Shown here: positions 58,791 to 64,000 of the stretch, piece after piece | How positions within the stretch are numbered: the first letter of the stretch is position 1 | Layout of the letters: each line of letters opens with the position of its first letter | Assembly: GCF_011392125.1 (NCBI RefSeq) | Contig: NZ_JAAJBU010000005.1 | Coordinates: forward strand, 62,001-126,000 | Reading direction: 5' to 3' | DNA from: Flavobacterium lotistagni | Lineage (GTDB): Bacteria; Bacteroidota; Bacteroidia; Flavobacteriales; Flavobacteriaceae | DNA: 64,000 nt | The notes under the pieces: model-generated | Database searches by the model: none | What the model was told of the DNA's origin: nothing | What the model saw: only the letters and a program-made list of their open reading frames with translations | Program-made: the position numbers and the translations under genes

Positions 58791-61037
58791 TTATTTCTTA
58801 TACAAATCCATCAATACCTTCTCAGGCGTATAAGGCGCATTCACAGCTAGGTCTGCATTTGGATTGAATGCACGAACGGCATCGCGAATCGCAAAATAAG
58901 CTCCTAATCCGTACATCAACGGAGGTTCGCCCACCGCTTTGGATTTTTTAATCGCGAGTTCGTGGCCTTCAGTTTCCAGGTGTTTGATATTGATTTGTTT
59001 CGGCACCGAATAAATATCAGGCACTTTATAAGTAGACAAAGCATTGGAAAGTAACCTGCCTTGGTCGTTGTAGACAATTTCTTCGAGTGTCATCCAGCCG
59101 ATGCCCTGCACGAGTCCGCCTTCGATTTGGCCATTGTCGATATCGGTGTTCATGCTTTTCCCGAAATCGTGCACCACATTGACCGCATCGAATTCGTAAG
59201 TACCTTTTAAGCAATCTACGGTTACTTCAACAATTGCGGTTCCATATACGTGATAGGCAAACGGATGGCCTTTTTCTTTGGTTTTATCATAATGGATGGT
59301 TGGCGTAGCGTAGTGTGCGTTTTCAGTCAAGGCAACCCGCAACACATGGGCTTTCATCACCAAATCGGGCCAACTGATTTCAGTAGCTTTATCGTTAGCG
59401 AAAACAAACTCGTCGTTGATTTGGATTTTATCAGTATTGAGTTCTTTTTGAGCGACCGTAATCAATCTTTCCAAAAGCGCGTTACAAGCCAGTTGCAAAG
59501 CCTTTCCGTTCAAATCCGCTCCGGCACTCGCAGCAGTAGGCGACGTGTTGGCCACCCGCAAAGTATTGGTCGATTCGATGCGCACCCTTTTCGCGCTGAT
59601 GCCGAAAGTTTCGGTCACGATCTGGAGCATTTTCGTATTGACGCCTTGCCCCATTTCGACTGCTCCGGTGCTCACCACAATACTACCATCGTGATAAATA
59701 TGTACCAAGGCGCGCGCGTGGTTCATCATGGTGTTGGTGAACGAAATTCCGAAACAAATCGGTTGCACGGCAAGTCCTTTTTTGTATCTGGAATTGGTAG
59801 CATTGAAATCGGCTACTCGCTTTTTCTGTTGTTCGTATTGGTAAGTCGCGGTACAATCGTCCCAGGAAGCATGCGCATTGGTTTGCTGTAAAATCTGTCC
59901 GTAAGACAATTCGTTGCCATCGACCACTAAATTCTTTTTCTGGATTTCCGCCGGGCTGACGCCTAAAGTTTCCGCTGCTTTGACAATCGCTGCCTCAATT
60001 GCAAATTTCCCTTGCGGACCGCCAAAACCACGAAAAGCGGTATTCGGAGGCAAATTGGTTTTACAACTATAAGCTTTCGCGTTGACATTCGGAATGTAAT
60101 AAGCATTGGTCGAATGGAACAAAGTGCGCTCCATCACGGCCGGCGACAAATCGGCTGCGGCACCTGCGTTTTGGTAATGCGTCACTTCGTAAGCTAATAT
60201 TTTCAAATCTTTGGTCAAACCGATTTTGAAATCAGCCGAATACGGATGGCGTTTTCCGGTCATGCGCATATCGTCCATGCGGTGCATCGACATTTTCACG
60301 GGTTTGTGTAAAACTTGCGTTGCCAAAGCCACCATGACAGCCCACGGAGTAGCTTGGTCTTCTTTTCCACCGAAACCGCCACCGAGACGAACCGTATCGA
60401 TTTCTACTTTGTGCATCGGAATATTTAGCACGCGCGCGACCATTCTTTGTACCGCTGTTGGGCCTTGTGTGGAAGAAGAAATCACGATGCTGCCATCTTC
60501 TTTCGGACGAGCATAAGCACCTTGGGTTTCAATGTATAAATGCTCCTGGCCGTTGACATCCGAGCGTCCTTCGATGATGTGCTCACACTCTGACCAAGCC
60601 TCTTCGGTATTGCCCAGTTTAAAATTGCGCGGCGGCATGATGAGTTTGCCATGCGCTTGGGCTTCCCTAGGATTAACAATCACAGGAAGTTCTTCGTAAA
60701 CTACCTTAATTAATCTAGCTGCTTGGCGGCAATGGTGTTCAGAATCGCCTACAATCAAAGCAATCACTTGGCCTCTGAAATGAACTTCACCGTCAGCAAA
60801 CAAGGGTTCATCTGGAATGATGCCGCCAATTTGGTTTTCGCCGGGAATGTCTTTCGCGGTAAGGATGGCCACGATACCTTTTGCTTTCGAAGCGGCTTCT
60901 AAATCTAGACTTTTGATTTTGGCGTGGGCAACGGTAGCATCAAATGGCAAAGCATATAAAGTGCCTTGTAATTCCTGAATGTCGTCGAGGTAAATCGATT
61001 TTCCCCGAACGTGGTTTTGTGCATCTATATTAATCAT
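58791..61037 (-). CDS. xdhB: Xanthine dehydrogenase molybdenum-binding subunit
   Basis: This 748 aa large subunit binds the molybdenum cofactor and oxidises xanthine (or hypoxanthine) to urate. Key regions: GGGFGGKEDQA, MTGKRHPYSADFKIG (the XDH-specific substrate-pocket loop), AFRGFGGPQGK (Arg in FRGFG) and VEMGQGVNTKMLQ; the catalytic base Glu occurs near VGEPPLMYG. The arrangement matches XdhB of Rhodobacter rather than aldehyde oxidases, which lack GKRHP. It overlaps xdhA by 4 bp. Confidence 0.93.
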   Translation of the reverse strand: MINIDAQNHVRGKSIYLDDIQELQGTLYALPFDATVAHAKIKSLDLEAASKAKGIVAILTAKDIPGENQIGGIIPDEPLFADGEVHFRGQVIALIVGDSEHHCRQAARLIKVVYEELPVIVNPREAQAHGKLIMPPRNFKLGNTEEAWSECEHIIEGRSDVNGQEHLYIETQGAYARPKEDGSIVISSSTQGPTAVQRMVARVLNIPMHKVEIDTVRLGGGFGGKEDQATPWAVMVALATQVLHKPVKMSMHRMDDMRMTGKRHPYSADFKIGLTKDLKILAYEVTHYQNAGAAADLSPAVMERTLFHSTNAYYIPNVNAKAYSCKTNLPPNTAFRGFGGPQGKFAIEAAIVKAAETLGVSPAEIQKKNLVVDGNELSYGQILQQTNAHASWDDCTATYQYEQQKKRVADFNATNSRYKKGLAVQPICFGISFTNTMMNHARALVHIYHDGSIVVSTGAVEMGQGVNTKMLQIVTETFGISAKRVRIESTNTLRVANTSPTAASAGADLNGKALQLACNALLERLITVAQKELNTDKIQINDEFVFANDKATEISWPDLVMKAHVLRVALTENAHYATPTIHYDKTKEKGHPFAYHVYGTAIVEVTVDCLKGTYEFDAVNVVHDFGKSMNTDIDNGQIEGGLVQGIGWMTLEEIVYNDQGRLLSNALSTYKVPDIYSVPKQINIKHLETEGHELAIKKSKAVGEPPLMYGLGAYFAIRDAVRAFNPNADLAVNAPYTPEKVLMDLYKK

Positions 61038-62437
61038 ACGAGATCATTGATGTTAATCGTATCGGGAAATAACTCGATGAAATGCGCGAAGAACAATTGT
61101 CGCCCGAGCAATCGTTTGTAGGATTCGGTACCGCGCGCATCACTGATGGGTGAGATTTCGGTTTGCAAGATAACTTCAGCACTTTTGAGAGTTTCTGTTG
61201 CAATTGATTTGCCTTTCAAGAACTCGCTGGTTTTGGCGAGATATTTCGGAATCGGACCAACGCCACCCATTGATACATTGGCTTCGGTAATTATTTGATT
61301 TTCGGTTTTGAGATACATTGCAGTATTCACACTGGCGATATCCAAATATTGGCGTTTGCAAACTTTTTCGAAATGGAATCGAGCCGTGTTACTTGGTATT
61401 TCGAAAGTGATTTCGGTGATAATTTCATCCGCTTTTTTATCGAGCGTTTTGTAACCAAGGTAGAAATCTTTGAGCGGCAATTTCCGACGTACGCCATTTT
61501 TATCGGCCAAAGTCAGTTCGGCTTTCAAGGCCAAAAGAATGATTGTGAAATCACCAATAGGCGATCCGTTGGCAATGTTTCCGGCAATCGTTGCAATATT
61601 TCGAATCGGTGTCGAGGACAACAATTTCATGTACTGATACCAATTCGGAATTGCCCCAAGTAAAGTGTCATTTTGCATCAAATCAGTAACCGTTACGGAA
61701 GATTTGATTTTGCATTTAGAACCATCAATGATAATTCCGTTGAGTTCGTTCCTGTCGAACAAATATTCCAAATCCATGGCGTGCATTTCCTCGTGTTTCT
61801 GAACGTAAAGATCGGTTCCGCCACCAATAGGCACGGCGCCGCTACTCGCATAAGCCTCTACTTGGATTGCTTTTAACCTAGATTCAATTTCTGTAAAATA
61901 ACTTGGGATAAAGTCGTTTTCAGCCAACCATTTCAGAGGATTTTTGTCGTCTTTCTGTTGCAATTGCGAACTGAATTTTGCCGTGGCGCGTTCAATCGAT
62001 TTATAACCGGTGCAACGACAAATGTTGCCGTCAATCGCGCTGATGGCATTCTCATACGTTGGCTCAGCACTCGTGAGCGCAAAGCCGCACATCGAATTCA
62101 CAAAGCCCGGCGTGCAGAAACCACATTGCGTTCCCGAGCTTTCGACCATGGCTGCTTGTGCGCGGTTGAGTTTGTCGGGCAAATTCATTCCTTCGACCGT
62201 CACCACGTGTTTGCCATGAACATTCGGCAGTGGTGTTAAACAAGAAGTGGCGCTGATATAATCGAGTTTTCCGTTTTTGAGAGAACCAATTAGAATCGTG
62301 CACGCACCGCAATCGCCTTCACGGCAGCCAATTTTGGTTCCGCGCAGGTTTTCATCATAACGAATGAAATCAAGCAAGGTAGTGCTGGCCGCTTTTTCGG
62401 TCTCGATGAGCCGGTCATTTAATATAAATTGAATCAT
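61034..62437 (-). CDS. xdhA: Xanthine dehydrogenase iron-sulfur/FAD subunit
   Basis: This 467 aa small subunit carries two [2Fe-2S] clusters and FAD. The first cluster is CREGDCGACTILIG near residue 38, and the second is CGFCTPGF with CRCTGY (about 105-150). The FAD domain has AVPIGGGTDLYVQKH and TIAGNIANGSPIGD. It passes electrons from the molybdenum site to NAD+. It is 14 bp after guaD and fits the two-subunit bacterial XDH. Confidence 0.93.
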   Translation of the reverse strand: MIQFILNDRLIETEKAASTTLLDFIRYDENLRGTKIGCREGDCGACTILIGSLKNGKLDYISATSCLTPLPNVHGKHVVTVEGMNLPDKLNRAQAAMVESSGTQCGFCTPGFVNSMCGFALTSAEPTYENAISAIDGNICRCTGYKSIERATAKFSSQLQQKDDKNPLKWLAENDFIPSYFTEIESRLKAIQVEAYASSGAVPIGGGTDLYVQKHEEMHAMDLEYLFDRNELNGIIIDGSKCKIKSSVTVTDLMQNDTLLGAIPNWYQYMKLLSSTPIRNIATIAGNIANGSPIGDFTIILLALKAELTLADKNGVRRKLPLKDFYLGYKTLDKKADEIITEITFEIPSNTARFHFEKVCKRQYLDIASVNTAMYLKTENQIITEANVSMGGVGPIPKYLAKTSEFLKGKSIATETLKSAEVILQTEISPISDARGTESYKRLLGRQLFFAHFIELFPDTININDLV

Positions 62438-62451
62438 GGAATCGTTTGGAA

Positions 62452-62934
62452 TCAGTATTCTATTTTCTTGGTACTTTCACTCCAAAGGCGGAAGGCTTCT
62501 AGGGCTTCGTCGCGCATCATTTGGACGGTTTCAAGTTTTCTGTTGGTGTAAGGAATTTCAATTTCCTCGTAAATGAATTGGTCGTCGAACTGGATATCAG
62601 CCGCATCTTTTTTGGTATTGGCGAAGTACATTTTATCAGGTCGCGCCCAATAAATAGCACCTAAGCACATTGGGCAAGGTTCGCAACTAGTATAAATTTC
62701 ACAGCCGTCGAGCTGAAAACTCCCGAGTTCTTTACAAGCATTTCTTATCGCCACTACTTCAGCATGCGCCGTTGGGTCATTGGTTGATGTTACTGAATTG
62801 GCTCCGCGCGCGATGATTTTTCCGTCTTTGACAATCACGGCTCCAAATGGGCCGCCTTGTCCGCTGGTTACATTTTCAATCGACAGGCGAATGGCCTCCT
62901 GCATAAATTCATTCTTGTTGGTTGTAGCACACAT
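62452..62934 (-). CDS. guaD: Guanine deaminase (CDA-fold)
   Basis: This 160 aa zinc deaminase has TAHAEVVAIRNAC (His-Ala-Glu) and EPCPMCLGAIYWARPDK (PCxxC). The size and the C-terminal segment are like Bacillus GuaD, which turns guanine into xanthine. As first gene of the XDH operon it gives the pathway its entry point. It could instead act on another nucleobase, but the context favours guanine. It has a -7 box and a dyad upstream. Confidence 0.88.
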   Translation of the reverse strand: MCATTNKNEFMQEAIRLSIENVTSGQGGPFGAVIVKDGKIIARGANSVTSTNDPTAHAEVVAIRNACKELGSFQLDGCEIYTSCEPCPMCLGAIYWARPDKMYFANTKKDAADIQFDDQFIYEEIEIPYTNRKLETVQMMRDEALEAFRLWSESTKKIEY

Positions 62935-62949
62935 ATTATTTATTTTCGG

Positions 62950-62957
62950 TAAATATA
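62950..62957 (-). promoter_or_regulatory. guaD operon -7 box
   Basis: Minus-strand TATATTTA differs from TAnnTTTG at one base and lies 16 bp before the ATG. No TTG is in register, consistent with a regulated promoter. Confidence 0.5.
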
Positions 62958-62982
62958 GTAAAAGTTGTAAATTTGCCTTAAA

Positions 62983-62996
62983 GTGTCGGTTGACAC
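62983..62996. promoter_or_regulatory. Dyad upstream of the guaD promoter
   Basis: GTGTC-GGTT-GACAC is a perfect 5 bp inverted repeat about 26 bp upstream of the -7 box. It is a candidate regulator site for the purine/Moco operon. Confidence 0.35.
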
Positions 62997-62997
62997 A

Positions 62998-63030
62998 AAA
63001 AAACAGCGACTTATAACAGCCGCTGCTTTT
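62998..63030 (-). terminator. Terminator of the alcohol dehydrogenase gene
   Basis: On the minus strand, CAGCGGC pairs with GTCGCTG (one mismatch) around TGTTATAA, and a T run follows. Confidence 0.7.
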
Positions 63031-63047
63031 ACGAATATTTAAATTGG

Positions 63048-64000
63048 TTAGGCTTTAAGTGATGCCATATCGATCACAAAACGATACCGCACATCGCTCT
63101 TGAGCATTCTTTCGTAGGCGTGGTTGATGTCTTGGATTTTAATCAGTTCGATTTCCGATACGATGTTGTGCTCGCCACAGAAGTCCAGCATTTCCTGAGT
63201 TTCAGCAATGCCGCCAATCAGCGAAGCCGCCACTGCCTTTCGGCCCATAATCAACGGAACGGTATTGAGAATCGGATCTAAACCGCCGAGATAACCTACC
63301 AACACCAAAGTACCATTAATGTTCAAAGTACCTACGTAAGGGTTAACATCATGAACGTAAGGAACCGTATCAATAATGAGGTCGAACTTGCCTTTGACAG
63401 CTTCCATTTGAACATCGTCAGTTGAGATAACTACCGCGTCGGCACCCAAATCGAACGCATCTTTTTCTTTGCCCGGGCTTCTAGAGAACAAAGTAACATC
63501 GGCGCCCAAACCTTTAGCCAATTTAATAGCCATATGCCCTAATCCGCCCAAACCGACTACAGCTACTCTGGTTCCTTTACCAACTTTCCAGTGGCGCAAG
63601 GGCGACCAAGTAGTAATTCCGGCACACAACAAAGGCGCAGTGGCTGCGAGGTCAAGATTCTCGGGAACTTTCAAGACAAAATGCTCTTCAACAACAATTT
63701 TCTCCGAGTAACCACCGTAAGTCATACCGCCCAAATATTTGTCGGTGCTGTTATATGTACCGACCCAGCCGTTAAGGCAATATTGCTCTAAATCCTGTTG
63801 GCAACTGCTGCAAGTTCCGCAAGAGCCGACCAAACAACCTACAGCAGCGAAATCGCCTACTTTGAGTTTGCTTACTTCATTTCCCACACGAGTGACTTTC
63901 CCTACAATTTCATGACCCGGAACGGCCGGATAAGTCGTGAAACCCCAATCGTTGCGCGCAGTATGCAAATCGGAATGACAAACGCCACAATACATAATTT
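63048..64000 (-). CDS. NAD(P)-dependent zinc alcohol dehydrogenase (5' end beyond window)
   Basis: The visible 315-plus residues are a medium-chain zinc dehydrogenase of the AdhP/YahK type. They include CGVCHSDLHTARNDWG (catalytic zinc Cys), GHEIVGKVTRVG, GSCGTCSSCQQDLEQYC (structural zinc, four Cys), and the nucleotide motif VVGLGGLGHMAIKLAKGLGA. The frame stays open to the right edge and the family starts about 35 residues earlier, so the true start is outside. It interconverts an alcohol and aldehyde. It is separated from guaD by a terminator. Confidence 0.9.
   Translation of the reverse strand, partial: IMYCGVCHSDLHTARNDWGFTTYPAVPGHEIVGKVTRVGNEVSKLKVGDFAAVGCLVGSCGTCSSCQQDLEQYCLNGWVGTYNSTDKYLGGMTYGGYSEKIVVEEHFVLKVPENLDLAATAPLLCAGITTWSPLRHWKVGKGTRVAVVGLGGLGHMAIKLAKGLGADVTLFSRSPGKEKDAFDLGADAVVISTDDVQMEAVKGKFDLIIDTVPYVHDVNPYVGTLNINGTLVLVGYLGGLDPILNTVPLIMGRKAVAASLIGGIAETQEMLDFCGEHNIVSEIELIKIQDINHAYERMLKSDVRYRFVIDMASLKA

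Noticed and set aside
59250-59891. A 213-codon open frame on the plus strand opposite xdhB
   Set aside because: It is antisense to the conserved molybdenum subunit, with Arg/Phe/Ser-rich sequence and no motif or promoter.

Overview
The window comes from the chromosome of a Flavobacterium-like member of the Bacteroidota. It is AT-rich, and many genes follow the Bacteroidota promoter form TTG-N17-23-TAnnTTTG. Other markers of the group are C-terminal type IX secretion sorting domains on secreted enzymes, short Cys-anchored lipoproteins, Rho next to DUF4293, a GldL-like membrane protein and flavobacterial families (DUF4920, DUF6428, DUF2752 plus CCC-motif protein). I saw no tRNA, rRNA, CRISPR array, prophage or insertion sequence.

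Region 1 (1-8.1 kb) is housekeeping and stress: dps divergent from oxyR, two paralogous 65-67 aa proteins, an mnmD / c-type-cytochrome-like lipoprotein / DUF4920 cluster, ilvE, a MazG-like pyrophosphatase and a secreted DPP III peptidase. Region 2 (8.1-20.3 kb) has an envelope-stress-like ECF sigma operon, an Arg/Asn-rich repeat protein, Kup, an RsmB-like methyltransferase, two tandem secreted endonuclease I genes, and Rho with a disordered Asn/Gly-rich insert. Region 3 (20.3-34.5 kb) has a phosphodiesterase, DUF389 and TMEM175-like membrane proteins, a compact ars operon with a 41 aa mini-gene but no efflux pump, truA, an ABC exporter, lpdA, a secreted CotH-like protein and an SDR/HxlR pair. 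Region 4 (34.6-46 kb) has an Ntn-hydrolase fused to a membrane tail, a PadR/GldL-like pair, a GH13 lipoprotein, a cysteine desulfurase, small membrane proteins, rocD and an orphan histidine kinase.

Region 5 (46-63 kb, all minus strand) is the main system: a purine-degradation locus with its own cofactor factory. The upstream operon (guaD-xdhA-xdhB-xdhC-moeA-tauE-moaD-moeB-moaE-moaCB-moaA) is tightly packed, often with overlapping ends. It converts guanine to xanthine to urate and makes the molybdopterin cofactor that xanthine dehydrogenase needs. A second operon with its own promoter (allB-alc-puuD-OHCU/HIU fusion, then a CitE/malate-synthase-like DUF6986 gene) takes urate to allantoin, allantoate and ureidoglycolate plus urea. 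No ureidoglycolate lyase, urease, purine permease or molybdate ABC transporter is visible. The DUF6986 protein is therefore a candidate for the terminal glyoxylate/ureidoglycolate step, and the TauE-like permease a candidate oxyanion carrier. A partial zinc alcohol dehydrogenase runs off the right edge.

Scattered intergenic repeats are the most unusual non-coding feature. They have conserved arms around a hairpin whose sequence changes from copy to copy while pairing is kept (26.7-26.9 kb and 47.5 kb, with a related design at 37.5 kb). A tandem 88 bp-period repeat lies at 20.5 kb.
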